In this document: positions 24,901 to 38,400 of the stretch, piece after piece
Layout: the number at the start of each line of letters is the position of its first letter
Numbering within the stretch: the first letter of the stretch is position 1
From: Trogon surrucura
Lineage: Eukaryota > Chordata > Aves > Trogoniformes > Trogonidae
Assembly (NCBI GenBank): GCA_020746105.1
Contig: CM036622.1
Coordinates: 10,748,987 to 10,812,986, forward strand
Length of the DNA stretch: 64,000 nt
Direction of reading: 5' to 3'
The notes under the pieces: model-generated
The model's database searches: none
What the model was told of the DNA's origin: nothing
What the model saw: the letters and a program-made list of their open reading frames with translations, nothing else
Program-made: the position numbers and the translations under genes

Positions 24901-27900
24901 AAGCCTGTCATCTTGAAGGCACAGTCACTTAGGCCCCAAATACGAACAAGACATGATAAAAACAACTTAAAATGTGTAGCAGAGGGTAGAAAGCAGTTTG
25001 GTTTTACCTAGTCAGTGCTTTTAATATTACTAATCAGAAGAAATGGCTAGGCAGGATTTTGGATAGGTTGTTTCTCCAGGAAATACTTCTTTCACTGCAG
25101 GACAGCTATTTGGATGAACAACTATTCAACCATTTCCAAAACTCTTTCACAAAGAATTCCTCATGGTTTTCTTCTGCCATCTCTGTTTTTCCAGTAACAG
25201 CAATAGGAACAACAGATATTTTTGTCCAAAAAATTGATGAAAACATTTCAAAGTTTATTTGACAGATCAAACAGCAACAGCTGCCAGCCTTCCTGACAGT
25301 ATGCTCAGACTGCTTATTTCACTGAAAACTAGAGGCACCTGACAATACATGCTTGAAGAAAGGTGAACAGTTCAGGTTACCAAAAAAAAATTGTAAGAAA
25401 TCTGCCAAGTATATCACTCAAGCATGCACTTCAAATATTGTAGACGGTTTAAAATTTAAGGATGTTCATGGATTACTCAAGGGGATAAAAAATATAAAAA
25501 TATTGTAGCAGCCTCAATAGACATTAAAAAAAATGGAAAAACAGATTAAGAGTACATATTTCAGAGGGATTTAAGTGTGCTGTCCCACTGCAGCATAAGT
25601 TAATCTAACTGCAGGCTGTTCCATTCCTGTCCCTTCCCTGGTGCCAGTTTTGGCACTTGCCATTTCTGAGCATAAACCTGGCAGAAAACTAAACAGATCA
25701 AATAAAACACAGGAATTAGAGCCCAAGTATGGAAATGCACTAATTAAAATATTACAGTAAATGTCACTGTGTCTGACTTCCACTGATCTTCCATTTTAAC
25801 ACTGATTGCACCCAAGTTAGCAAATCCTGCCACAGCAGTGGCTGTGACTTAAAGCTAGTAGCTGTGTTAGCTGTTTGCACACAGCTTGTGGAATGAAAGA
25901 ACGAGCTTCCTTTCACCACTGTGGTCCACTGCCCAGTACATTAAACAGCTAGCCCATCTTAGTCATATTCCTTGCCTCTTGATCAGATTCTTCAAAAGTT
26001 TATAGCGTCAGATTTGAAGATTATTAGTCTGGGCTACTTAATATTTGAAAGAAATGGACTTCTGGAAAATTACCGCATCCCCTTTGGTGATTACCCTACT
26101 GAATGCTTAAAGACGGAGAGAGTGAATTTTAAAATTAACGCTACCAGAATGACTCGGTATTTACACAAGTGATTTAGACTCTGAGTGTTGAGTCTCAACA
26201 CCCAGGTAAGGCATATCCTTTTAAAGAGCTGTTATTTGTTCATTCTGATGATGTCCTAAACTGCAAAAAATGCCTGTTACTTACTTGCCCTTTTTCCCAT
26301 ATGCCAGAAAAATTATGAAATAAGGGCCAAATAATTGCAGTGTATTTATTTGAACTCAACCTCTAACCTAGCCCAGTCTGTTCGGTATAATTTTTGTCAC
26401 TTCCCTTGTACTATTGTTCCTTAGTTACTCTAAAATCAAGGTATTTACACTGAAACAGCACAGAACATGACACTTACTGAAACAATGATTGCAGAAATTA
26501 TAATGGGTAGATAGTGGTAGCAGAAAAAAAACAAAACAGCAAGCCATTATGTATTACTGAAACTCTTCAATGCTTTGGTATTTTTAAGTAATTAGATCAC
26601 TAGCAATTAACATAAAGCTATCCAGCAGCAACAGTCAGCATCAAGACTGAAGGAGTAAAAAGAACTCAAGTCTGCACATTAATTGAGTAGAGATAAGTTA
26701 GGGCAAGAAAAGAGTAGGAAAAAAAGAAAGGTTTTTGCATTTAGGCTGAGCTCACAGACAATTTGCAGAATATTTTCTGTGAAAATCAGGTTTAGTAAAG
26801 CTAGGTAATAAACTAAATTTAACAATGTATGCACAATTTGTGTGGAAAATCATGAAATATTCTTGAGTCAGGTTAGATATTTATGATGTGATGCCTATCA
26901 GAAGCAGCCCTAGGAGTTAGGCAAATTTCCAGTGTTAAACAGTTAACTAAGTAAGATCAGAAAATTATTGCTTGAAATGAATCTGGTATATGTGGAGAAC
27001 TGTTACAGTATTTTCAAGGACATTACACAAATACTAATAACACTATTAAGGCTGTTCTCACAGCAGTTGAAACTTTTCAGAAATGAAGGTGCTACTTAAA
27101 AGTAAGACCGTTTAAAACCTCAGGAAGATACATTAGTCGGAAAAAAACCCGCTGTTGGCAACTTTATAATTGGATTGACCTCACACTCCATTATGACAAC
27201 ACACTCTTATAATTACGGTAATGTCTAAATGAGTACTAAATATTGTGGCTGTAATGAGTCATGTTGTTTTACACATGTTTTTAGCAGAGCACAATGCTAC
27301 CAGCATCTGATGACTTGGCTCTTGTTTCCTTTCCAAGAAAAGCAACCCAGAACTCCCCACAACAACCTGTTCCTGCTTTCCTGTATGGGTCAGGAAATCA
27401 GGCCTCCGTTTCCTTTCCACATGTTGCAACAGGAAGAGCACTGCAGAGCTACTTCCTAAAGGAACTCTTCTTGCCCACCCTTTCCTTGACAGCCCTGAAA
27501 GAATTATGTGCGTTATGTACGATGGGGGAAGGAGAGCCAGATTGCATGTCGGTGCAGGTCACAGTTACAATGCAGCAGATCTCAAAAAAGGTGTAAGGCC
27601 TGATAAGAAGCAAGTCTTCTCTACTTGCTGTGTCAAATCACCAATAGTTTATCTAAAGGTCCGTGCCCTTGAAGCACATATATATCTTGTTTTTAAGCAT
27701 AACTGGAAATACCTTTCTGTCAAGAAAAGTTGTCTGGCCACATGACTTTACATGGCGTTTGCAGCTATTTTTCCAGTTCCAAAGATAATTAGTACAAGGG
27801 CAGTTTGCCAAGCTAAAGCTGAGAGAATATCCTTCACAGTCTTTCTGGGCATTTGTGTCCTTTTCCAATTTTTTTGCTGCTGTCACCGGACTCTGGCATT

Positions 27901-28556
27901 TCTTACCCAATTCATTTGCTTTCTGTGGTAATCATATGCAATGAAGATATGCATGGCCAACATTTAAACAGGCTGCAGATCAATTAGTGGTCTTAAGTTT
28001 ATCTGATTTTTATCAAAGAAGACAGAGCTTTGGGTCGATTGTCAGAGCCTGTGTCAAGTTGACCTTTTCAGAGACGTCTACATTGCCAGTCCCTTGGGCA
28101 ACTTGTTGTCCCCTGTTAGTCTCTGAATGGCAGAAGTCTGTTCTGCTCAAGCACAAAGTATACACAGATGTCTATATTACATTCTTATAGGTTTGACAGC
28201 AACTGCATGTTGTATCTATAAACTGTCCTTTAGCAGTGACACTTCCTCAATGATGATAAGCTAATTTATGCAACTAAATCTCCTTTGTGCAGAAATGAAA
28301 GCTAATTGAGTCATTACAAAGTAATTCAGGAAGGAATACCTTGTATAAATTGGCTTACTTTATAAATCCTTCTCAAGTGGTTTTCATGCATCCTAAGTGG
28401 TGCTAAGCAGTTTTGCTGCCATTGGATACCCAGGTGAAAAACAGAGTTTTACAGAGCTATAAAAATGTTATTTTAAAACAGCAAAGGGAAGAGGCAAGAA
28501 AATAAAGTTTAAAAAGAGAGTGCATACACAAGATAAAGAGGAAAGATTTTACCTAC
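21990..28556 (-). other. SKAP2: SKAP2 intron (about 6.6 kb)
   Basis: AT-rich intron without recognisable repeats apart from an 18-A run at 23179-23196. It contains the CTCF-like motif at 23443-23456. No open frame resembles a known protein. Confidence 0.7.
23443..23456 (+). promoter_or_regulatory. CTCF-like motif GCACTAGGGGGCGT
   Basis: Twelve of 14 positions fit the CTCF consensus CCASYAGRKGGCRS, including the invariant AG and GGC blocks. It has the same orientation as the motif at 19983 and lies about 3.5 kb away from it. The embedded GGGGGCG is unusual in this AT-rich intron. Confidence 0.55.
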
Positions 28557-28625
28557 CTGAATCATTGGTAACTTCTTCCTTGTTCTGTTCACTTGGCACT
28601 TCAGCCTCTGAAGGAACATGTTCTC
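28557..28625 (-). CDS. SKAP2: SKAP2 coding exon, short variable acidic linker
   Basis: This 69-nt exon sits alone between a 21.4-kb and a 6.6-kb intron. Acceptor GTCTTTTCCAG and donor CAG|GTAGGT are both good, and phase 1/1 joins exactly to its neighbours. It encodes EHVPSEAEVPSE and QNKEEVTNDS (fragment residues 151-173), rich in Glu, Ser and Pro, with no tyrosine and no globular domain. The matching human segment between YEEL and the SH3 domain is similarly acidic but shows almost no residue identity, so this exon is called from splice signals, phase and position rather than from conserved sequence. Because 69 nt keeps frame, skipping it would leave PH and SH3 intact. Confidence 0.88.
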
Positions 28626-30469
28626 CTGGAAAAGACATAACTGCAAATGAAACTGAAGGGACACCTCAGCTGACAGGAATTACAGCCCACATCAGTCTAA
28701 AAGCCACACTCTATATTTCCAGATTGTAAGCCCTGTTTACTATTTTGCATTTGTACAGAAGTTGGAACGTTGTTATTCCTGTGGTTTCCCCCACCCATCC
28801 AAACAGTCCAAGAGCGTTCTTTCAAAATCTTAATTGTGAACATCTGTTTCCCTTTTCATTCTGCTCTGAATGTGGTAATACAGCGCTGCAGTTCTGTTGT
28901 TTTTCAGTCATTCTGAGACAATTAGAATGAGGGTCCTATTCTGCTATGTACATTTCTTGCTAGGATAAAGAAAAGAAAACCAAAGATTGAAAAAGTATCC
29001 GCAGCCCATGCAAGAATTCAAAAATTTTTAATAGAAGTATGCAGAGAAGGCAGAGGACATCTTACCTTCAACACTGTCATATGGACACCATGGCTGGACA
29101 CTTGCGTGATGGGAACACAGCCCCTACAGATGCCATGTGTTCAGTGCTCCTGCCTGCTGTGCCTGACCATGATTTCAAGCAAGCCAGACTGCATCAAATA
29201 ACTCGGTGCAAGTTTAGGAAACTAGAAAAAAGAAAGCCTGGCAGCGATTGTCTCTGAAGCACGTTTTCTGGCTAACGAGCTTGGAACACTCTGAAATCCC
29301 CGCAGGCAATTTCAAAAGATGTGCTCCGTGCTCCTTGTCCAGCAGACAGGGAACTCTGTCAAGTCCATGCCCTCATTTAAGTAAATTCACACTCCACTCA
29401 GTACAGGGACGTAAGATCTGCTCCTCACATTTCACAGACAACAATTCTGTTTCCAAAAAGGAAACAAACTATTAGGGTTTTTTTTTTAGCTGTATTCTTT
29501 CTTTAGGCTCATAAGGAAGTATAAACAGATTTATCTTGGCCTTTACAGTATATCAAAACTGACAAAGCTGCTGTACTGAATGAGGAAACAGTATATTGAT
29601 AAACCCACTTCTCAAACAAGAATTGGACTTTTAATATATTTAAACTATTTGGATTTGCTACGCAGCATTTTGTAGAGACACTCATGCTTCTATTTAAGGC
29701 ACACATTTTCAGCAATTAATTTTAATATTTTCTTAATGACCGACAATAGATATAGAACTCACAGCTTTTAAAATGTTCCTTATTGTGAAACTTTCGTGTA
29801 ACTGCTTATCTACTGTGACAATGAGCGAATTTTATATCAACAGTTCAAAGGATTTTTAGCCTTGTAAAGATTTAATCCATCCACAAGACTGTTCCTGCAA
29901 ACATTAAAGCAGATGTTTAAAGTGCAAGAATAGACCTGTTGAAATGAGTGTGCGTAATTGCTGCTAACCTGCATACGCAGTCCTGCAAATATGACAAGTA
30001 CGTCATGAGATACACTCTACAAAGAGCTTTGAAATTCTGCCCTGCTAAGCTAGCAAGAGCTTTTGCTCTCTGACTCTTGACTAGCTAAAAATCTAGTCAT
30101 GATGAATATAAACTATTATTTAAGCCAAGGAAAAAAAAAAACACAACAATAGAACAGGGAAAATCTGAAGCTGCAAAACACTCTAAAACTATTCTCTGCA
30201 TTCAAATGTATTTCCCCACTTGGCACAACACTTGTTGCACATTTCCAAGTACACTCGTGTTTATTTTAAGCACTCACAATTGGAGCACAAATGGCAAAAC
30301 ACATCCCTATGTGCTGCACGGAGCACTAGGAGGCACTGTCATTCTGTGGCTTCCCTCCCAGTATTACACCACACACACCTAGTAGTATCCCATGATCAGT
30401 CACGTTTTCTAGGATTGCTCCCTTTTCCCAGCATGACCCAGTTTCATCCAACACACAGAGTATTATACA

Positions 30470-30540
30470 CAGAAGCGGGGTTGGAACTAGACAATTTTTA
30501 AAGTACTTCACAACACAAAACATTCTGTGATTTTATGATT
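30470..30540 (+). mobile_element. Old CR1 LINE 3' terminus
   Basis: The sequence GGGGTTGGAACTAGACAATT, then TTTAAAGTACTTCACAACAC, then ATTCTGTGATTTTATGATT matches the end of avian CR1 (GGTTGGACTAGATGATCTTTAAGGTCCCTTCCAACCC then ATTCTATGATTCTATG) with moderate divergence, on the plus strand. How far the element extends upstream into 30300-30470 is unclear. Confidence 0.75.
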
Positions 30541-33500
30541 ACGTTACTGAATGTTTGGAACTCCATCAATTGATGTGTTGAAGGTACTGCGGATTTAACT
30601 CTGTTAGAGTCATCAGACTAGCTTAAACTGAGGACTGACTTTAGTAGAGGGTATTTCAAATGAAGTAAAACAGCAGAGGAGGTTTGAAGAGATTTTTTTC
30701 CCTAAGGTACAGTTGAATACATGTAGATTGCATTGTGGTTTCATGGAAAAATTTAGAACATATGTTATCCTCTTCCCTTATTACCTAGAAACAAGAGTTC
30801 ACCCGATCCATACCTGAAGATGAGAAAATGTCTAAGCCAAGGCTCTGAAAAGGTCCCAAATTGAAACAGAGGCAGTCCATATTAGCATACTGGTTTGCAT
30901 CCCAACCATCCCCACTTATCCCATTTTGCTTTACACTACAGAGTTGTTACAGAGAGGACAAACTTAAAGGTGCAATTAGAGTGGAACAGGCACTCCAGAA
31001 GCACACTCAACACAGTCCAGCTGCTAGTGGGCATTCAGTCCATGGAGCCCGGCTCCATAGGAAACCTCGTCTGAAACAGGCACAGCGCAAACATCAGGTC
31101 CTTGACACAAACCTGTGCTTCATGAATCTGCTGCAAATGGTCCACACTACTTGCTAACGCAATCACACTCACAGTGGAGCAGATGTAATAGGCTTGGCGT
31201 AGGGCGGCAAGAAAAGAACCTATGGTTCTTGCTAGTATTTTCTGGTATTATGTCCTGAAGCAGTAACTATGTGGGACATATCTTTTAAACAGAGAAACCT
31301 CGATTACCCCAGGAATTATGTCTGGAATAGAGTAAAAAGATGAAAAATTAAAATTTAAAAGTGCAGTAGAAATCCTTCTGTATTATTAAGATATTGTGGA
31401 AGAGGAGCCAGGCAGGCTTTTAAAATGAACTGGTACAATGTTTCCTCTGTATCTCATATTCACACCATGACTACCACTGCAGCAAGAAAAATACGCTTCT
31501 CCACCTTCTCATTATGTCAAAAGGAGTCTAATTGGCACTATTCAAGCCATCAACTCTTTCAGAGCTGTACATGGAAACAACCCTTGAGATACAGGTTATC
31601 TTCCATACTCTGCTGGCATTCAGAGACTCTAATGGCAAACAACCCATAAAATTCTTGTGGTGAAAATGCAACAAGGAAGTAACTGTATCTGTTGAGGTTT
31701 CTTTCAGTTACCCCACAAAAGCTGTTGAAAATAATTTACTTATTTAATTTGTGGTCTGAAGAAAAAAAAAAGAAAAATAATCACGCAAACATAAACAATA
31801 CTATCAACCACACAATTTTAAAAGTGACCAATGAATTCTACACAAGCTGAGGGTTTTTTTAACATGAATTCATTATTTTTTCTCTTACAATTTCTTTTTC
31901 TTAAAGGGGGACGGGAAACAAAAATCAGACTACTTGTGTATAAAACAAGTAAGAGTTTGGCTTGAACTGCACATTCCTTCAGTGGAATTTGGTATCTCCA
32001 TGATAAATATGCATAAACTTAGCATTTTCCTCTACTAACACATTACTTAACTATCTTTTTACATTAGACTCTAATGCCATTATTAATTGGTATTCTACTG
32101 TCTTCTCGTCTCTGACACATTGTCATTGCACAATACTAGTTTATATTTTGGATAATCCCAGTTTGTGGGTTAACATATTCTATTCAACACTGTAATAACA
32201 GTAAACAAAAACAGCTCAGCTATGCAGCAAAATCTACCAAACCACACAGATGGTTATAAGGTTTTCATTGTGTGGTTTCCATAGCAATCATATTGCAAAT
32301 CTGGAAGCTTCTCGCAAATAAGCAGCTTGTATTTACATGCCTCTCAGCTGCAGCATGGAACTCTACAACATGTGAAGTTGTTATTCCAATCACATATTGT
32401 TAGAAAAATCATTGGAAGATGTTTTGATCAGTTCAGATAAAAACTACTGCAGTGAACTAATTTTTCATCTATTTCATAATGATACGAGCAATCACACGCT
32501 TGTAATGCACATTAATACGTCTTCATTGGAAATCTCATCGTGGTGTCAGAAGGTTATAAGCATACAAACAGGTCTTGTAAGGCAGACCCTCACAAAAATA
32601 CTTCCATTATTAAATAATCAATTTACAAAAAAAAAAAAATCACAGTGTCTTCACTATTGTGCTCAGCAGGGATGACAGATGCATGCAAACAAAAAAGGTG
32701 TGTACATGAAGAACTCTGCTGACAGTGAACATCATGGGTCTATACTACTTAGCACAAGAAAAAGGAAAAGACACAATGACACAGTAACACCGGGAGTATT
32801 ATTCCTCCGCTCTGCTTTTTTGCTACCAAATAATGACTCTGCACCAATATAAACAAGAATTTTCAAACATGAATAAATGCTTACCGGGGGAAAGGGTCAA
32901 GACCTTTTCTCTCCCAGATTTATAATTTTATGAATTGACTTAAACCTGTAACAGATGGGTTATTACTCTAATAAAGAACATAAAGCCAGTTCTCACTAAG
33001 TTTTTAAAAATTACGTAGCTGGATTGATTTTTTTTTTCATTACAAACAAGATTATTTGATTGGAGATACATTTAAGAATTCCAAAGAAGGAACCATAAAT
33101 GCACAGAATTTAAGAACAAAATAGTTTTTTTCATTTGGCCAAAGTGACACCTTCTGCTAGTGTTAGCAGTGAGGTCTAGAGACCATGTGAGGTCAAAGGA
33201 ATTAAAATTAACACCCTGTTTTATGCAGGGCCAGCAAGTTGCTTTACCTGAGCACAGGGCTCCCCAGCCTTGTGGAGGGAGTCCTCTGCAGTATTTTTAC
33301 TCTATACACACCTGTACATGTCTATACACTTCACCCAAACTGCCAGGATTTTAGCCTAAGCAGCTAAATTCTAGAAATTCTCCATGTGTTACTTGATCCT
33401 AGGCTTATTTGCCTTGGTGTGTATATTTATAACGGCTGGGATTTTCCTTTCTGGTGTCTTCTTTTAGACTTCAGATCCACCCATTCTGTAGGGAGAGATC

Positions 33501-34581
33501 TCCAAATCCAGGTAGCAAAACTCTACCTTTGATAACCCTCCAATATTCCCACAAGTCTGTTCCTTTCCCCAGTTCCTCCTGGACATGACAGTCTAATGCA
33601 AGATTTACACACAACTTCTTGACATTTTACCCTGCATGCCCAATAGCCCTCCAGTGCACTCTGTAAACAAATGAAATATTCTGGAAAAGGATTATGAAGG
33701 TGTGATTCTCTATCCATGAGGGTGGCAGAGAGGGGAAGACAGAATATCATTTTATTAAAGCTCCATCTGACCAAATAGGCGTGCATGGTTTGGGGATGAA
33801 AATGCCTCCAGGACAATGACAGAGCTGGGAAACAAGTTGGTTGCTATTGAGAGAAGAAATTACATATGTAAGAATTACTTACTATGACAGAAGAGAGGGT
33901 AATTCTTATTTTTTCCCACTTCTACGGGTCAGCTAGTTGCCACCCAACAGCTCAAACAGAGAAGTTATACTCCCACATGATAAGCTTGAGTGAAAACAAA
34001 GTATTTTCACAACACGAGCAGAGAAGATTGGGACAGAAACAGGTCACCCAGGCACCAGAATTGCAGATGAGGTGACATCAAAATATGAGCAGAGGCAGAA
34101 GTTGTACCTGAATAAATGGTCACCACTGTGCTCAGAAATATGATGGGAAACAGACAACACAGAACTGTATCCCAACAGAATACAGAAAGAGATCTCCAGG
34201 TTACGAACAATATAAAAACATATTTTAATGAAAAATGTGATGCACCCTGAGATGCTTTAGTTTTAATCAGCTAAAATAACCTATGTTTAGTTTTAGTTGA
34301 GGATAACCTATGCCAACTGCCAAGTCTGATTCTGAGATGCAGGCAAAAGGTTTCACTCAAATATACCACCAGCTAAACTGGACAGAATGTCCAACTAACA
34401 CTTTTTGTGCAAATTTTAATCCACTCTTTGAAAAGAACTGCTATTTAAAGTAAGGTTGAGTATATGCACCACTCTGCCAGACCAGCAGACAGTAACAGAA
34501 GTCTGATATTACTGTTGATAACATACTGACCTCTCAAAGGCCTTGAATAAATAGCATTGGCTGCACAAAGGGAAAAAGCTA

Positions 34582-34660
34582 GAATCAAGAAATATTTTGG
34601 GATAGAAAGGACCAGTGGAAATTGCTTAGTCTAACACTCTGCTCTAAGTCTGAAAATTAG
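34582..34660 (-). mobile_element. Old CR1 fragment interrupted by a younger CR1
   Basis: AGAATCAAGAAATATTTTGG and GATAGAAAGGACCAGTGGAA followed by GTCTAACACTCTGCTC resemble the reverse complement of a CR1 3' end (AGAATCACAGAATGG...GGAAGGGACCTCTGGAGATCATCTAGTCCAACCCCCTGCTC). The similarity stops where the next CR1 copy starts with its own terminal repeat at 34661, so the younger copy appears to have landed in or beside the older one. Confidence 0.5.
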
Positions 34661-35469
34661 ATCACAGAATCATAGAATGGTCTAGGTTGGAAGGGACCTT
34701 AGAGATCATCTAATCCAACCTCCCTGCCATGGGGGGGACACCTCTCAACTAGACCAGGTAACTCAAGGCTTCATCAAACCGGGCCTTGAACACCTCAAAG
34801 GAGGGAGCACCCACAACTTCTCTGGGCAATTTATTCCAGAGTCTTGCCACCCTCATACTGAAGAATTTTTTCCTGAGATCCAATCTAAATCTGTCCTCCT
34901 TTAAATTAAACCTATTTCCCCTTGTCCTATCAGTGGACACTTTTGTAAAAAGTCCCTCCCCAGCCTTCCTGTAGGATCCCTTCAGGTACTGGAAGGCAGT
35001 TATAAGGTCCCCCCAGAGTCTTCTCTTTTCAAGACTGAATGATCCCAGTTCCCTCAGCCTGTCCTCAAAGCAGAGGTACTCCTGCCCCTGGATCATCTTT
35101 GTGGCCCTCCTCTGAACTCATTCCAACAGATCTATGCCCCCGTTATGGTCGGGACACCAGAACTGGGCACAGTATTCAAGGAGAGGGTCTTACAAGAGCA
35201 GAGTAAAGGGGGAGAATCACCTCTCTCAACCTGCTGGCCACAGTCCTCTTGATGCATCCCAGGATGGGGTTGGCCTTCTGGGCTGCGTGAGCACACTGTT
35301 GGCTCATGTTGAGCTTCTCATCTATCAACACCCCCAAATCCTTCTCTTCAGGGCCACTCTCAACCCACTCTGTGCCCAGTTTGTATTTGTTCCTGGGATT
35401 AGTTCAACCAAGGTGCAGTGCCTTGCATTTTGACTTGTTGAACCTCATGCTGTTTGCATGAGGTTCAAT
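34661..35469 (-). mobile_element. CR1 LINE, 5'-truncated, with ORF2 C-terminus
   Basis: On the plus strand the element starts with ATCACAGAATCATAGAATGG and GGAAGGGACCTTAGAGATC, the reverse complement of the CR1 3' end. The minus strand encodes the C-terminal part of the CR1 ORF2 reverse transcriptase: a region with [16 protein letters not shown], one in-frame TGA at 35118-35120 in the LExVQRRAT motif, then an open frame (34749-35096) with FSLEKRRLWGDLI, DRTRGNRF and LWNKLPREVVGAPS. It lacks the catalytic core and all of ORF1, as usual for CR1 copies, and is not functional. The 5' edge coincides with a perfect 13-bp hairpin at 35438-35468. Confidence 0.93.
35438..35468. repeat. Perfect 13-bp inverted repeat, 5-nt loop
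   Basis: TTGAACCTCATGC (35438-35450), loop TGTTT, then GCATGAGGTTCAA (35456-35468). The left arm belongs to CR1 sequence and the right arm lies at the outer limit of CR1 similarity. Confidence 0.95.
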
Positions 35470-38400
35470 GCATCAGCATTTGGCTTCTTTTGGTACTCCA
35501 TACTAAGCTATTCAGCAGCAGTTTATAAGGGTCTGTGGATTTTAATAGTTTGCATATGAGACAGTTGAAGCTAATGACTTTATAGAACAGAATTAGCTCA
35601 AATGACTCAGTTTTGTCCAGATCTTGCCAAGTCTCCAGATGTGAGGCTTCCTGAATTCCTTGAGAAATAACTTCCCTGAGCTATTGGGTGGTAACTAGCT
35701 GACCCACAGAAGCAGAACTAAACCAAATTTTTGTTTTCCCCTCAGTTGCACTCCTTGTATCTCAAAAAGGCACTACTGTGCAGCACCATTACTCCCAGTT
35801 GCATAAGCAGTCGGAATAACCAAAACAGCCATCTCAGCCAGAAGTGAAGCACTGCCTCTTATTGAGAAGACCTTGGAAAAGTTAACTCAGCATTCTCAAA
35901 GAAAAAAAAAAAATCAGTAGATTTTGTTATGAATTAACTCAGGATCGATAATGCAGGAAAAGGAGGTGAGAAGGGGAGGAAGTGATATTGGACTCCTGGA
36001 ATGTCACTTAGCCATTTTCTGGAGGAAAAAAAAAATCCAACATCTCTTAAAACAACCTTCCTATGACACCACCCAGTGAATTTAAGCATATGTTACGGTT
36101 TGGTTTAATCAAAACCAAAAAGCAGATATAACATTCCCTTCCTAACAAAGGTATTTTGGACTTACAGCATTTGCTGAACTACAGAGTGAAGAAAACCAAA
36201 GAAATCCCACTCTCACTAGGCACAAATACAAAACACACTTTTAAAGCTACAATTCGCTAGTCTTGTGCAGAAGAATGTTGTTTGGGTCATATAACTATTG
36301 CTATGAAGAATAACAACACAGTGAAGTAGTAGAGAAAAAGTATTAAGTTTGGAGAATTATTTGAGAAAAAAATCTCTTTCTAAAGACATCTGTGAAAAAG
36401 ACACTGCATTTCTCCTATATTATCACACACACTCTTATCCACATGAACTATACTATGGCAATGGATTAAAAAACCATGTTTTCAATAGCAGGAAGATACT
36501 ATACAATTTCTCACTAGTTTACTGGAAAAAAATATTTTTCTAGCAGAAAGTATTTTTTTATAATATTTTAGGGCAGAAAGCATGAAGGCTAAGTGATCAA
36601 GGAACACATCTCTGTCCTTGGAGGAAAAACAGTTACTCTCACACAAGACAGAAAATTGAATACTGTTGGCAAGGTCAACCACAGCTGTTACAAAGTCGAT
36701 CTTCTCTGTTGTGCATAATTTTACCAAGTTTTCAGGAAACGTAGGAGCATGCTTTGCTTTACTTATCTTCCCTGTTTGTTGAGACTTGAATATATCTTTC
36801 CTCTTTCTTTTTCTTTCCTTTCCCCAGTACCAAGTGTCCCAGTATTCTTTCTTCACTGTCCTTACCCCATTCTGTAGTCATGATCAGTTTGTGTAAGGAC
36901 TATATCCCTCCTCAGATCCAAAAATTTTGTTCACTTACTAACCACAGAGGTTGTTGGTATAGAAGTTGATGTTTCCAGCCCTTCACAAGGCCCTTCAACC
37001 TTTAAGAGCAAAGTATCACAATGAGAGGAAAAACATGCTCAGTCACCTGAATGACAAAACAGAATGCGTGCATTAGGACAACTGAACAACCCTAAGAGGT
37101 ATAGGCAATTTCTGGCTTTAATTATGAGTATATTAAGATTTTATGAACTCAACTTCCTGCTCAGAGTGTCTGCTTGCAGCTCTCTTTGTCAATAAGCAAT
37201 CTTCAGTCATGTTTTGAGTGATAGCTGAATCAACTCAGTTGTGTAGTTTCTGGCACTAGTCTTCCAAACAAGTAATTTAAAATCTCCAATAAAAAATAAA
37301 AAAACCTTCACATTCTCTACATTCTCATTTTTTATTTTCTTAGACTAACATAGATGCAAAATAATTAACCATTTGACAGTTTAAAGTTAAAGAAGGAAAA
37401 AAATAGCTAGTCTGGCAGGATTCAGAGGAATAGAAATACGTAAAATCTTAAGTTCCACCAAAAGGAAGCTTGGGAGGAGAGGATGCATGAAAAAGCAGGA
37501 AAAGCAGGAGTACATATCAGGAAAGATCCTTTAGATTGTCTGATTTTGGAATACTAAAATTGCTTTGACAAAATGATCTAATTACATTAATAAAATTCAA
37601 TACAAATATGCCAAAGTGCAATGTGCACTGCATAGAAACAAGGGATGGGCTTTGCACTGACCTTTTTGATTCCTCCTGAAGAAAGACCTGATAATAGTAA
37701 TTCTTCTCAAGAGAAAAGATAAAGGTCATCACAAGCAAGTTCAATTGTGGATATGCACACAATAATTATAACGAAGAATAAAAGAAATTACAGAGAGATC
37801 CACTTCCAGAAACTCATTCATTCTATTCCCATTTTTATGTTTACACTGTATTTAGAGTCATTATTTCAGGGATTTCTTTTCAGAAATAAAGTCTCTTAGA
37901 ATTGTCTAAATCTATATGCTGAGTAAACTGTTCAGAATATACTAAACTCATAAACCAAAAAAAAATTATTTGTGGGCTATCAAACAAGGTGAAATTTTCA
38001 TACGCAACTTCAAAATCCAGCTCCTTGCAAATTCCTTAAGTTTTTTTAGGCTTTTTAAAAAATGTTACTTATATTTTTTGATGGAGAGATTAGATAAAAG
38101 CTTCTACACCTGAATAGAAGCATCTCTGAAGGTAAAGTTTCATGTTAGCTTCCAACAAAAGCATAATTCTGGCTCCGCTTCTAAAAATACAAAAATTGAG
38201 GCAACAGGCATCTTACCTAAATGCATACTTAAACATTTAAAGAAGGAATAAAATTTTTTAAGATATTGCTCTTAACAGGCCTCAACAACGTAAAGGAAAG
38301 CTTCTGGGGTTTAATGTTTCTACATGCTCACTTAATTATGTAGTTGAATAACAAAAAATACTCCCTTCCTTTGTCCCCTCTCACCCTCCCAAAAAAAGTA

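Noticed and set aside
36482-36856. 124-codon minus-strand frame with protein-like stretch (EKIDFVTAVVDLANSIQF)
   Set aside because: It looked protein-like at first but I cannot tie it to a family. The flanking part is Lys/Arg low-complexity and its length is within chance expectation for an intron this size.
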